Below, piece after piece: positions 42,493 through 50,930 of a DNA stretch of 64,000 bases. The DNA is from Gordonibacter massiliensis (ex Traore et al. 2017) (lineage in GTDB: Bacteria; Actinomycetota; Coriobacteriia; Coriobacteriales; Eggerthellaceae), in contig LT827128.1 in assembly GCA_900170005.1 (NCBI GenBank), forward strand, positions 372,001-436,000. The letters are read 5' to 3'. Below the pieces are notes generated by a model. That model worked only from the letters and a program-made list of their open reading frames with translations, was not told the DNA's origin and did no database searches. Both the position numbers and the translations under genes were made by a program. Within the stretch, counting starts at the first letter, position 1. Each line of letters opens with the position of its first letter.

Positions 42493-44235
42493 ATGAACCC
42501 GCTTTTCGACAAGGCGATCGCATTCGTTTCCGAGACGGTGCGGCTGTTCTACTCCGGCAAGGACATCGAGCACGTGGTCGCTCGCTTCACGGATGATTTC
42601 TCCTGGATCGGCGCCGGCGAGGTGGAGTTCTCCACCGATTCGGCCGCCATCACGTCGTATCTGGTGGAACGCGCGCCGCTCGCGCCGCCCTGCGAGGTGT
42701 TCGACGAGGAATTCCACCTGGTGAACGTAGGGGATCGGTCCTGCACGGTCATGGGGCGCTACCATGTGCGCACGGGTGCCGATTCGGGGCTCGTGCTCGA
42801 GGAGTTCCAACGCTGCTCTTACGAGCTGGTCGACGCGGACGGCGAGCTCAAGATCCGCCATGTCCACGTTTCCAACCCGTACCAGGCCATGAAGGACGAA
42901 ACCTACTTCCCGTTCGAGGCGGGACGGCAAAGCTACGAGTACCTGCAGCAGCTCGTGCGCGAGAAGACCGAGACCATCGACCTGATCACCTCCAACGTCA
43001 ACGGCGGCCTCAAGGTCAGCGAGGAGTGCGAGCCCTACGGCCTCGTGTACGTCAACGAGGGCCTTGCGCGCATGCTGGGCTATTCGGTGGACGAGTTCAT
43101 GCGCATGAGCGGCGGAACGGCGGCCGGCGTCGTGCACGAGACCGACCGCGAGCGCGCGCTCGCGGACGTGAGGCGCTGCTTCTCGCAGGGGTCCACGTAC
43201 GAGACCGAGTACCGCGTTCGCAAGAAAAGCGGCGAGCTGGTGTGGATACTGGACTCGGGGCGCAAGATGGAGACGGCCGACGGGTCGGTGAAGATCAGCA
43301 GCCTGCTCATGGACATCACCTCGCGCAAGAAGGCCGAGCAGGCGCTGCTGTTGGAGCAGGAGCGCTACCGCATCGCCCTGCGCAGCGTGACCGACGTTCT
43401 GTTCGAGTACGACATCGTGGAGGACGTTCTCGTGGAGTTCGAACGCGGCTTGGAAAGCGCCGACGACGTTCCTCCCGATGAGCGGCGCTACCCGCGCTAC
43501 GCCGCGTCGGGCAGCTCGGGCCGCATCCATCCAGACGATTTCGGTCGTTTGGCGGAGGCGCTGAGCACCGGGGGCTCCACGACGATGGAGGTGCGCCACC
43601 TGCGGCCCGAGCGCGCGCCCGGATGGCGCTGGATCCGCCTGCATGCCCTCATGCTGCGCGACGCCGAGGGCAGGCCCGTGCGCACCATCGGCAGCTGGAG
43701 GGACGTGACCGAGGAGCGCCGGCGCCTCGAGGAGCTCGAGGACCAGGCGCGGCGCGACCCTCTGACGAAGCTGTTCAACCAGGGGATGGCGAGCGATCTG
43801 GTGGAGCGGGAGCTTCCCGCGTGCGCCGAGCGCGGCACGGGCGCGCTCTTCGTGGTCGACGTGGACGACTTCAAGGCCGTCAACGACACGTACGGGCATT
43901 TGGCTGGCGACGATTTGCTCGTCTGCGTGGCGAGGTCGCTCATGGAGACGCTGGGCGAAGAGGAGGGGTTCGCGGCGCGCATAGGCGGCGACGAGTTCGT
44001 GGCCTTCCTCCCCAACGTCGACGCGGCGCAAGCGCACGAGGCGGGGGCGAGGCTCAACCGCGCCTCCGCCGGCCTGCAGGTTTCGGGGCGCCCGGTCACG
44101 CTCAGCGTGGGCGCGGCGCTGGCGGGTGCCGACGGGGGCGACTACGAGAGCCTCTTCGCTGCGGCGGATCGGGCGCTCTACGAGGCCAAGCGCCGGGGCA
44201 AGGACCGCATGCTCTTCGCCGACGGAAGCGCGTAG
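42493..44235 (+). CDS. Diguanylate cyclase with SnoaL-like, PAS, PAS and GGDEF domains
   Basis: 580 residues, soluble. Residues 1-135 resemble a SnoaL/NTF2-like fold (FSGKDIEHVVARFTDDFSWIG-like start); PAS domains lie at about 150-290 and 295-415 (the first ends SLLMDITSRKKAEQ, the second TIGSWRDVTEERRRLEELE); the GGDEF domain is 420-578 with DPLTKLFNQ, DVDDFKAVNDTYGHLAGD and an intact IGGDEF. It should make c-di-GMP in response to a signal sensed by the PAS or N-terminal domain. ATG at 42493 has AAGGGG at 6 nt. Confidence 0.88.
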   Translation: MNPLFDKAIAFVSETVRLFYSGKDIEHVVARFTDDFSWIGAGEVEFSTDSAAITSYLVERAPLAPPCEVFDEEFHLVNVGDRSCTVMGRYHVRTGADSGLVLEEFQRCSYELVDADGELKIRHVHVSNPYQAMKDETYFPFEAGRQSYEYLQQLVREKTETIDLITSNVNGGLKVSEECEPYGLVYVNEGLARMLGYSVDEFMRMSGGTAAGVVHETDRERALADVRRCFSQGSTYETEYRVRKKSGELVWILDSGRKMETADGSVKISSLLMDITSRKKAEQALLLEQERYRIALRSVTDVLFEYDIVEDVLVEFERGLESADDVPPDERRYPRYAASGSSGRIHPDDFGRLAEALSTGGSTTMEVRHLRPERAPGWRWIRLHALMLRDAEGRPVRTIGSWRDVTEERRRLEELEDQARRDPLTKLFNQGMASDLVERELPACAERGTGALFVVDVDDFKAVNDTYGHLAGDDLLVCVARSLMETLGEEEGFAARIGGDEFVAFLPNVDAAQAHEAGARLNRASAGLQVSGRPVTLSVGAALAGADGGDYESLFAAADRALYEAKRRGKDRMLFADGSA

Positions 44236-44262
44236 CCGCCTGCGCCGCGGGGCTGGGCCTCC

Positions 44263-44904
44263 TTACGAGGCGCCCGAGGTCCGGTCGTTCGAGCGGCTTT
44301 CGACTGGGGGCTCGGCGTTCGGGGCCGGATAGAAGCCCTCTTTGTGCAAACGGTACCACTCCCGCACGTCGTCATCCGGTTTCGCCTCGAGCAACGAGAG
44401 CACGGCGCAGGCGAACTCGAGCGTGCCCGCGCCGTTCGCGGTGACGACGCCGCGGTCGGCCACGGCCTGCTCCTCGCGAAACAGCGCGTCGCCGCGATAG
44501 TGCGGCGCGCACTGCTTCAGGTACTCAAGCGTGTTGCCGGTGTGGGCGCGCTCGTCCAGGAAGCCATGCTCTGCCAGGAAGCTGGCGGCGTTGCAGATGC
44601 CGCCCACCGCCGCGCCGCTGTCGAGGGCTTCTTCCACCAGGGGCAGCACGGCGTCGTTGCTCCCGTCGAGCCACACGTTGCCTCCGATGAGCAGCAGCGC
44701 GGCGAAACCGCGCGGGTGGTCGGCCACCGTGCAGTCGGGCACGACGCGCAGGCCTCCCATCGACCGCACCGGTTCGCCGTCGAGCCCGACGGTGCGCACC
44801 CGGTAGCGCGCGCTGCCGTTGAGTTCGGTGCACACGTAGGCGCTCTCCCAGTCGGCGAAGCCCTCGAACACGAACACGAGCACGTCTTTCTTTTCTTCAG
44901 TCAT
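44263..44904 (-). CDS. DJ-1/PfpI family protein
   Basis: 213 residues. LVFVFEGFADWESAYV and the nucleophile elbow GGICNAASFLAEHG (Cys about residue 107) are the family signature; a Glu near the N-terminus (DWESA) completes the usual Cys-Glu pair. Members are glyoxalase/deglycase-like or stress proteins; activity unknown. ATG has AAGGGAAG. Likely controlled by the WYL regulator next door through the dyad at 44959-44986. Confidence 0.88.
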   Translation of the reverse strand: MTEEKKDVLVFVFEGFADWESAYVCTELNGSARYRVRTVGLDGEPVRSMGGLRVVPDCTVADHPRGFAALLLIGGNVWLDGSNDAVLPLVEEALDSGAAVGGICNAASFLAEHGFLDERAHTGNTLEYLKQCAPHYRGDALFREEQAVADRGVVTANGAGTLEFACAVLSLLEAKPDDDVREWYRLHKEGFYPAPNAEPPVESRSNDRTSGAS

Positions 44905-44958
44905 GGTTCCAACTTCCCTTCGTTGCGGTATGCGCTTGCGGGAAGCATGGTACGGGAG

Positions 44959-44986
44959 GGAACATGACAACAGGGTGTCATGTTCC
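44959..44986. promoter_or_regulatory. Perfect 11-bp dyad, probable WYL-regulator operator
   Basis: GGAACATGACA (44959-44969) and TGTCATGTTCC (44976-44986) flank ACAGGG, 55 nt upstream of the PfpI start and 60 nt downstream of the WYL gene. Best read as operator for the PfpI gene. Confidence 0.65.
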
Positions 44987-45046
44987 TTGTGATATTTCTT
45001 GGGAAACATCCGAATAGGTTTCCCGACCGGGCCGGGCCCGGGCGCT

Positions 45047-45997
45047 CTATTCGGCGGGCGCCCAGCCGCCTTCGGAGCCTTGTCCGCGCCGCAGGCGCTC
45101 CGCCTCGATTACCAACGGGGGCGGGGACACCACGCGCACGCGGTCTCCGAGGTGGGCTGCGAGGCGCGCCGCCCAGGCGAGGTCGAGCACGCGCAGGCGC
45201 ACCTCGCCCTCGGCATCGTCCGGGGCCCGGTGGAGGAATTGGGCGTCGATCTTGTCGGTGAGCGCGAACTCGTCGGAAGCCCGGTAAGCGAGCACCACGT
45301 CGTGGGCCGCGGGGTCGTCGTCGGAGGCGGGGAGGATGTCCGCACCGAAGCTGGCGAAGTCGAGGGGCGGGGGCGTTCGCGGTTCGAACGTGTCCTCCAG
45401 TATTTCGAGCGATGCCATGCGCTTCAGCTTGAACAGGCGAAACGCATCGCGCTCGCGGCACAAGGCGTACAGGTACCACGAAGGGTGCTTGTAGACGAGC
45501 TTGCACGGTTCCACGACGCGCACCCTGCGCCCCGTGCGCGACACGTAGTCGAACCGCGCGCAGCGCCGCGTGCGGACGGCGTCGCGCAACCGTTCGAACT
45601 TGCCGTGCTCCACGTCGTCGGCGAACCACGAGGACAGGTCGATCACGAGTTCGCTTCCCTCGAAAGCCTCGACAGGGGGAAGGGGGACGAGCTTCGCGGC
45701 CAACGCGGCCAGCTCGTCGTCGTCTTGCATGCTGCGCAGGCCGTCGAGAGCGGCGTGGAGGTTCTGCGCGTCGCTCTCGGTGAGCAGGCTGCGGCGTACC
45801 CGGTACCCCTCCGCCACGCCCACGCCGCCGCCTGCGCCGGGGAACGTGACCACGGGCACGCCCGCACGGTTGAGCGTCTCCAGGTCGCGAGCGATAGTGC
45901 GTTTCGACACCTCGAACCGCTCGGCCAGCTGTCCGATGGTCGTGCGCCCGCCGTCCGCGAGCGCGCACATAAGGCCCACGAGCCGTTCCGTCTTCAT
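45047..45997 (-). CDS. YafY-like HTH/WYL-domain transcriptional regulator
   Basis: 316 residues. N-terminal winged HTH of the HTH_11 type (MCALADGGRTTIGQLAERFEVSKRTIARDLETL, 9-42), then a WYL domain (about 140-205, with HPSWYLYALCRERDAFRLFKLKRM carrying the WYL motif) and a WCX C-terminal extension. Typical ligand is nucleotide or nucleic acid. RBS GAGGGAAGGGG. Followed by the PfpI gene, its probable target. Confidence 0.92.
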   Translation of the reverse strand: MKTERLVGLMCALADGGRTTIGQLAERFEVSKRTIARDLETLNRAGVPVVTFPGAGGGVGVAEGYRVRRSLLTESDAQNLHAALDGLRSMQDDDELAALAAKLVPLPPVEAFEGSELVIDLSSWFADDVEHGKFERLRDAVRTRRCARFDYVSRTGRRVRVVEPCKLVYKHPSWYLYALCRERDAFRLFKLKRMASLEILEDTFEPRTPPPLDFASFGADILPASDDDPAAHDVVLAYRASDEFALTDKIDAQFLHRAPDDAEGEVRLRVLDLAWAARLAAHLGDRVRVVSPPPLVIEAERLRRGQGSEGGWAPAE

Positions 45998-46159
45998 GGC
46001 ACCCCTTCCCTCTGTCGCGTTTGCTCGATTATCGGTTAAAAGACGGTCGAAGTCACGATAGCGTTGACGATCGCGCTTTCGCTACACGCGTGCCGGCGGG
46101 GGCCGTTCCCTTTGGATCGAGCCCACGCGGTCTTTCAGCGGCGGGGCCGCGGGACTGGG

Positions 46160-46960
46160 CTACGCCGGCTCGGCCGTGGCGCGCAGGCTGAACGTCAGGG
46201 GGAACTTGTCGGCGTTGCCGGGGAGTTCGTAGAGGCCTTTCTCGGGGGAGAGCGCGAGGCCGCCCGAATCGAAGAAGTTCTCGGGGAACTCGTTGAACGC
46301 GTCGATGCGCAGGTCGGCCCCGATGAGGGCGTTCAGGATGTCCGACACGGTGTGCATCCAGAAGTACGCCTTGACGCCCCGTTTCACGTCCGAGGCGTAG
46401 CCCCCGATGCAGTCGTCCACGTCGGGCTCTTTCCCGAAGTAAGGGTAGGCCAGGTCGTACTCGCCGCGCCCCAGCTTGACCTCGTCGAAGGCCAGGTAGA
46501 AGGGGTGGGAATCGAACACGTAGAGGAGGCCCCCGTCCGCGAGCAGCCGGCGCACGCCGCGCGCCCAAGCGTTCAGGTCGGGGAGCCAACCCAGCACGCC
46601 CTCGGAGGTGAACGCGACGTCGTAGGCGCCGTTCAGGCTGGCGGGCAGGTCGCACGCGTCGGCTTCGACGAAATCGACGTTGCCGTATCCGAAGTCGGCG
46701 GCCAGCCTCGTCGCGCAGCGCACGTTCTCCGGGGCCAGGTCCACGCCCGTGACCCAGGCGGCGGTGTCGGCCAGGGCGAGCGTGTCGAAGCCGACGTTGC
46801 ACTGGAGGTGCGCCACCCGCTTGCCGGACAGATCGCCCAGCTCCCTGCGTATGTGAACGTTCAGGCGGTTGCCCCCGTCCTCGATGCGCTTCTTGTAGTG
46901 GCGGTAATGGTCTTCCGCCAGCGTGCCCCACGCGTGCCTGTTGCTCTCGATCTCATCCAT
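46160..46960 (-). CDS. Class I SAM-dependent methyltransferase
   Basis: 266 residues. Motif I is altered to VAHLQCNVGFDTLALADTAAWVTGVDLAPENV (usual DxGxGxG replaced by QCNVGFD), then DFVEADACDLP and YDVAFTSEGVLGWLPDL. The LQCxxGxD variant is a known subgroup of bacterial methyltransferases. Substrate unknown. GAAGGG precedes the ATG. Stands between the WYL gene and the DUF1048 gene. Confidence 0.82.
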   Translation of the reverse strand: MDEIESNRHAWGTLAEDHYRHYKKRIEDGGNRLNVHIRRELGDLSGKRVAHLQCNVGFDTLALADTAAWVTGVDLAPENVRCATRLAADFGYGNVDFVEADACDLPASLNGAYDVAFTSEGVLGWLPDLNAWARGVRRLLADGGLLYVFDSHPFYLAFDEVKLGRGEYDLAYPYFGKEPDVDDCIGGYASDVKRGVKAYFWMHTVSDILNALIGADLRIDAFNEFPENFFDSGGLALSPEKGLYELPGNADKFPLTFSLRATAEPA

Positions 46961-46987
46961 GTGCTGGCCCTTCGCTCGGTTGCTCGG

Positions 46988-47344
46988 CTAGGGTCGGTCT
47001 TTCCCCAGCTTGCCCATGATAGCGCGGTTGAGGGCCTCCTGCTTCGTGCCCGCGTAGGTTTTGGTGTTGGCCAGCAGATCGTCGCAGAACGCCGCCACGT
47101 CCTCGCCGGTCACCTCCAGCACGCCCTTGCCGTCGGCGGCGCCCTGCTCGAACAGGTCCACGAGGTCAGCCAGCACCACGGTCATGTCCATGCCGTCGCC
47201 GGCCACGTGGCTCCACATATAATGCTGTATCTTGTCGTACACGTAGCGGTAGTCCTCGGGCAGCGCGCGCACACGCTCCATGGCCTCGCGGTACTCGAGC
47301 TTCTCCTGCGCGACCTTCTTGAAATAAGCGATCGGGTTCTTCAT
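46988..47344 (-). CDS. DUF1048 protein
   Basis: 118 residues, helical, soluble. LPEDYRYVYDKIQHYMW and VTGEDVAAFCDDLLANTKTY are the DUF1048 hallmarks. The ATG overlaps the PadR stop by 4 nt; PadR-DUF1048 pairs are common and may act as a drug-responsive unit. Function unknown. Confidence 0.85.
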   Translation of the reverse strand: MKNPIAYFKKVAQEKLEYREAMERVRALPEDYRYVYDKIQHYMWSHVAGDGMDMTVVLADLVDLFEQGAADGKGVLEVTGEDVAAFCDDLLANTKTYAGTKQEALNRAIMGKLGKDRP

Positions 47345-47664
47345 CGGCTCTCCTTCAGCTCGTTGATCTTCGATGCGACGAACTCCCACCTTGTCCAGAA
47401 ACGCCGCAGCTCCTCGCGGCCCGCGTCGTTGAGGGCGTAGAACTTGCGCGGCGGGCCCACCTCCGACGGCTTCTTGCACGTGTCCACCAGCCGGTTCTTC
47501 TCCAGGCGCAGCAGGATGGTGTACACCGTGCCCTCCACCACGTCGGCGAAGCCCAGCGCGTTCAGCTTGCGCGTGATCTCGTAGCCGTACGTTTCCTCGC
47601 GGCCGATGATCTCGAGCACGCAGCCCTCGAGCACGCCTTTCAGCATCTCGGTGAGGTTGTCCAT
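47341..47664 (-). CDS. PadR-family regulator
   Basis: 107 residues. LEGCVLEIIGREETYGYEITRKL, VEGTVYTILLRLEKNRLV and PRKFYALNDAGREEL are the PadR winged-HTH core with a short C-terminal helix. AAAGGAG precedes the ATG. It probably represses its own operon through the repeats at 47695-47727. Confidence 0.92.
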   Translation of the reverse strand: MDNLTEMLKGVLEGCVLEIIGREETYGYEITRKLNALGFADVVEGTVYTILLRLEKNRLVDTCKKPSEVGPPRKFYALNDAGREELRRFWTRWEFVASKINELKESR

Positions 47665-47694
47665 CGCGGCTCCTTTCGGCTTGTCGGCGCAGTC

Positions 47695-47727
47695 GGTATA
47701 TAGTGACGCTTAGTACCGGTACATAGT
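47695..47727. promoter_or_regulatory. Candidate PadR operator
   Basis: GGTATATAGT (47695-47704) is repeated as GGTACATAGT (47718-47727); TACCGGTA (47715-47722) makes a short palindrome between them. Thirty nt upstream of the PadR start. Confidence 0.55.
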
Positions 47728-47827
47728 AACACAGAATAGTAGAAAGGCAAGCCCTGCTGGGCGGGAGGGCGAGGGGGCGGCGGGCCCCTGTCGTGCAGGA
47801 AGGGTTGCCCGAGGTGACGAAGGCTCG

Positions 47828-47950
47828 CCAAGCACGAATTAACGGTTATGAACGATTTCTGCATCGAAAAATTCGGTGTTGTCGGCATAATCCCAGGTGG
47901 CATTTTCTCCGGTTCGAAAAAATCGTTCATAACCGTCAATCTGTGCTTGC
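47828..47950. repeat. Inverted-repeat element, about 120 bp
   Basis: A 17-bp perfect arm ACGGTTATGAACGATTT (47842-47858, complement 47920-47936), extendable with mismatches to about 31 bp (outer part GCAAGCAC). The interior has no gene. Directly abuts the repeat at 47961. Confidence 0.6.
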
Positions 47951-47952
47951 CT

Positions 47953-48174
47953 TTATTGAGTCCGCTGTTAAACCAGCATCGACATGCACCTGGTCGGGTT
48001 GTCATCCTGAGCGGAGGCGGCGTGAGCCGCCGGAGCCGAAGGATCCCGTGTGGCGACAGCAGCAAGCGCTTTCGGTTGGCACCGCACGGGGTCCTTCGAC
48101 TCGCTCCGCTCGCTCAGGATGACAACGCGCTGGCCTGCGGAATGTCAATGCTGGTTTAACAGCGGATTATTGAG
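47953..48174. mobile_element. 206-bp MITE-like repeat with 8-bp target duplication
   Basis: Terminal inverted repeats 47961-47985 and 48142-48166 match in 24 of 25 positions (start TCCGCTGTTAAACCAGCAT). TTATTGAG flanks both sides (47953-47960, 48167-48174). Inside is a second large dyad built on GTCATCCTGAGCG / CGCTCAGGATGAC, a motif widely repeated in bacterial genomes. No coding capacity; must be moved in trans if still active. Confidence 0.8.
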
Positions 48175-48235
48175 CAGAGAGCTTGCTTCCTTGATTTAGG
48201 GTGCCGGGATGCGCTGCTGCACAACGTGTCGAAGT

Positions 48236-48301
48236 GGTTGACGGGCGATCGGGGAAGTCAACCAATGCTCGCTTGCGTCAACCAGATGGGTTCCTCATAC
48301 T
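48236..48301 (+). promoter_or_regulatory. Promoter and operator of the XRE regulator gene
   Basis: GGTTGAC (48236-48242) and GTCAACC (48257-48263) form a dyad 21 nt apart; TTGCGT (48273-48278), 17 nt, CATACT (48296-48301) form the promoter. The same elements with identical spacing stand at 50827-50892 before the ABC exporter. Confidence 0.7.
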
Positions 48302-48333
48302 GGGAAAAACGGCTGAAGCGGAAGGGATGCGGC

Positions 48334-49446
48334 ATGAACGACATCAACCTGGGCGCGACCATCGCGCGCGAGCGGCGCGCCGCCGGCGTGACGCAAGGCG
48401 AGCTGGCGGCCCATCTGGGCGTGACGAAGGCCGCCGTGTCGAAGTGGGAGCTCGGCCAGAGCATGCCCGACGTGGCACAGCTGCCGCGCATAGCCTCCTA
48501 TTTCGGCCTCACGCTGGACGAGTTGTTCGACTACCGGCCCCAGCTGACCGAGGACGAGGTGCGCGAGACGTACGTGGCGCTGTGCGACCTGTTCGCCGAA
48601 GACCCCGGCGCCGCCTACGCGCGCATGGACGATCTGGTGCGCGACTACGGTTCCTGCTGGAACCTGTTGCTACAGGTGGCGGCGTTGTGCATGCAGCGGG
48701 CGATATCCGAGCCCGATCGCGTCGACGAGCTGATGGGCCGTGCGCGCGAATTGGCCGAGCGCGTGGAGGCGCGCTCCGACGACGTGGAGTTGGTTCGGTC
48801 GGCGCGGGTCACCCGCGCGATGGCGGAGTGCCAGCGGGGCGAGCTGGATGACGCCATCGCCCTTCTGGAAAGCGTGAAGCCCGCGCGACCGCTGGGCGTG
48901 GAGGCCGCGCTGGCGGGGATGCACCAGATGAAGGGCGAGCGCGAGGCATGCCTGAAGCTGTGCCAAGAGTCCCTGTTCTGGGGCGAAACGAGCGTCATGC
49001 AGAGCATCGCCACGCAGCTGCCGCTGTACGAGGACGAGCCGGCGCACCTCGCCGCGCTGCTGCGCGCCGCGGAAGGCGTATTGGAGGGCTTCGCGCTGGA
49101 AAGCCGGCAACCGATGGAGGCGGCCACGTTCTATGGCGGCGCGGCCACGGCGTGCCTGCGCGCGGGCGACGAGGCGGGGGCGGCGACGTATCTGGAGCGG
49201 TTGGCGAAGCTGCTCGAGCGCCACGACGGCGAGAGCCTGCTGTTCCCCCGCCCCTCCGTGCTCTACGACCTCGTGCCCGACTCGGCGACGGTGGATCCCG
49301 ATCTCAAGCGGGTGGCGGGCGGCCTGTTCGGCGCTTTCGACATGAAGGGCCAGTGCAAGCTTGCCGTGACGCGAAACGCGGCTTGGGTCGCGCGTGCCGA
49401 CGATTCGCGCTTCAAGCCGCTGCTCGACCGTCTGGCGGCGGCATAG
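48334..49446 (+). CDS. XRE-family regulator with TPR-like C-terminal domain
   Basis: 370 residues. HTH at 6-60 (LGATIARERRAAGVTQGELAAHLGVTKAAVSKWELGQSMPDVAQLPRIA), followed by about 300 residues of helical repeats (for example RAMAECQRGELDDAIALLESV and TATACLRAGDEAGAATYLERL) like those in peptide-sensing TPR regulators. GGAAGGG precedes the ATG. Shares its promoter/operator design with the ABC exporter at 50931 and so probably controls both. Confidence 0.88.
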   Translation: MNDINLGATIARERRAAGVTQGELAAHLGVTKAAVSKWELGQSMPDVAQLPRIASYFGLTLDELFDYRPQLTEDEVRETYVALCDLFAEDPGAAYARMDDLVRDYGSCWNLLLQVAALCMQRAISEPDRVDELMGRARELAERVEARSDDVELVRSARVTRAMAECQRGELDDAIALLESVKPARPLGVEAALAGMHQMKGEREACLKLCQESLFWGETSVMQSIATQLPLYEDEPAHLAALLRAAEGVLEGFALESRQPMEAATFYGGAATACLRAGDEAGAATYLERLAKLLERHDGESLLFPRPSVLYDLVPDSATVDPDLKRVAGGLFGAFDMKGQCKLAVTRNAAWVARADDSRFKPLLDRLAAA

Positions 49447-49520
49447 GGCGGCCCCCTGCGACGTGCTGGCCGTTCGGGCGCTTCTGTTATGATGGATCGC
49501 AAGCGTGGAAGGAGGGCCCG

Positions 49521-50324
49521 ATGGGGAGCGTGTTCGGCAATTCGGTGCTCGTGCAGTCGATCAAGCAGGTGGCCGGTCTCATGGCCATGGCCGTGAAGTA
49601 CGACAACAAGCTTCCGGACAAGGACACGGGCGCGTCGCAGGGGTTGTACGCCCTGCCGTTTGCGGGGGCGTGGACGGTGCTCAACGGCGGCGTCGACGAG
49701 GAGACGTCGCATTCGTGGGACGTGTACACCCAGCGCTACGCCTACGATTTCGTCATCCTCGACGACGAGGGGCGCAGCTGCCCGCCGGACGCCGATCCCG
49801 CCGATCCCGCGTCGTACTACTGCTACGGGCGGGAGGTCCTCGCGGCCGCCGACGGCGTGGTGGCCGAAGCTCACGAGGGCTGCCCGAACGCGCGCATCGC
49901 GCTCGACGGCAAGATCGGCTGCGGCGGAGACGACATTCGCGGCAACTACGTGCTGATCGAGCACGCGGGCGGCGAGTTCTCGTGCCTATGCCACCTCAAG
50001 GCGGGCAGCGTCGCCGTGCGCGCGGGCGACCGCGTGGCGCGCGGCCAGGTGGTCGGGCAGTGCGGGAGCTCCGGCAACAGCTCGGAGCCGCATCTGCACT
50101 TCCATGTGCAGCTAGGAGCGAGCTTCTACTCCTCGCCGGGAGTGCCCATCCGCTTCGAAGGCGTGCAGGCGCGTCCGGCTCCCAACTACGCCGCCGCCGA
50201 CCCGCGTCCCGTGCCCGCCGGCGCTTACGACCTGTTCCCGCCCTTCCTCGCCCGCGGCCTGCGCGTGGAGGCCGCGGGCGAGGCATGCGATGGCGCAGTC
50301 GCGGCGGCATTCCTTCGTAACTAG
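49521..50324 (+). CDS. M23-like metallopeptidase without signal peptide
   Basis: 267 residues. The LytM/M23 zinc site is visible: His and Asp in HSWDVYTQRYAYDF and the HLHFHV motif near residue 194, with GDRVARGQVVGQCGSSGNSSEPHLH before it. No signal peptide or TM helix is seen at the N-terminus (MGSVFGNSVLVQSIKQVAG), unusual for a wall hydrolase. GGAAGGAGG lies 7 nt before the ATG. TATGAT about 30 nt upstream may be the -10 box. Its end overlaps the convergent YxeA gene by 4 nt. Confidence 0.8.
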   Translation: MGSVFGNSVLVQSIKQVAGLMAMAVKYDNKLPDKDTGASQGLYALPFAGAWTVLNGGVDEETSHSWDVYTQRYAYDFVILDDEGRSCPPDADPADPASYYCYGREVLAAADGVVAEAHEGCPNARIALDGKIGCGGDDIRGNYVLIEHAGGEFSCLCHLKAGSVAVRAGDRVARGQVVGQCGSSGNSSEPHLHFHVQLGASFYSSPGVPIRFEGVQARPAPNYAAADPRPVPAGAYDLFPPFLARGLRVEAAGEACDGAVAAAFLRN

Positions 50325-50677
50325 CTCTCCTGCGGCAGCTTGTCCCGCACGGTGGCGGGCAGGTCGTCGTAGGCGACTTCTTCCCAGCCGATCACGCCGC
50401 GCAGGGGCTTCGTCTCCAAGTCGAGGTACGCGCCTTCGCGCAGCTCGCGCGACGTTTGGAACGCGATCTCCGACTGCGCGCCGTCTGCGGCGACGCCGTC
50501 CAGGCGGTACTCGTGCTCCATGCCCGCGCGCGGCTCGATGGCGGCGACGCGGGCGTTGTCCACCTTGACGTAGACGTGGCCGCTCTCGCCATAGAACGCC
50601 CATCCTGCAACCGCGACCAGCGCGACGACCGCCGTCAGCGCGATTCCCAACCCGATGAATGCCTTCGCCTTGCCCAT
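50321..50677 (-). CDS. YxeA-family (DUF1093) small exported protein
   Basis: 118 residues: one N-terminal hydrophobic helix (about 7-30), then a small domain with GHVYVKVDNARVAAIEPRAGMEHEYRLDGVAADGAQSEIAFQT, matching the YxeA pattern. In Bacillus such proteins neighbour peptide-sensing ABC transporters; here an ABC exporter lies just upstream on the other strand. GGAAGGAG precedes the ATG. Confidence 0.8.
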   Translation of the reverse strand: MGKAKAFIGLGIALTAVVALVAVAGWAFYGESGHVYVKVDNARVAAIEPRAGMEHEYRLDGVAADGAQSEIAFQTSRELREGAYLDLETKPLRGVIGWEEVAYDDLPATVRDKLPQES

Positions 50678-50826
50678 GCGAGGCTCCTTCCGCATCGTTG
50701 CTTTCCTGCGACGAGGTGCTCGTCGCGCCTGCGTCGCCTTCGCATTCGAGTCTACGTGGCCTGCCTTGCGCGGCGCTTGGCGCCAGCTTGCGATTGCCTT
50801 ACGGTTCGCGGGGCGCGGTTCGTGCC

Positions 50827-50892
50827 GGTTGACCGGCGCCCCGGTAAGTCAACCGCTGCTCCCTTGCGTCAAGCGGCGGTCGTCTCCATACT
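50827..50892 (+). promoter_or_regulatory. Promoter and operator of the ABC exporter
   Basis: GGTTGAC (50827-50833) and GTCAACC (50848-50854), then TTGCGT (50864-50869), 17 nt, CATACT (50887-50892). Element order and every spacing equal those before the XRE regulator (48236-48301). Confidence 0.7.
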
Positions 50893-50930
50893 GGAACGAA
50901 CGGGTTCGATCGGGCGGCGGAGGAGCGGGC

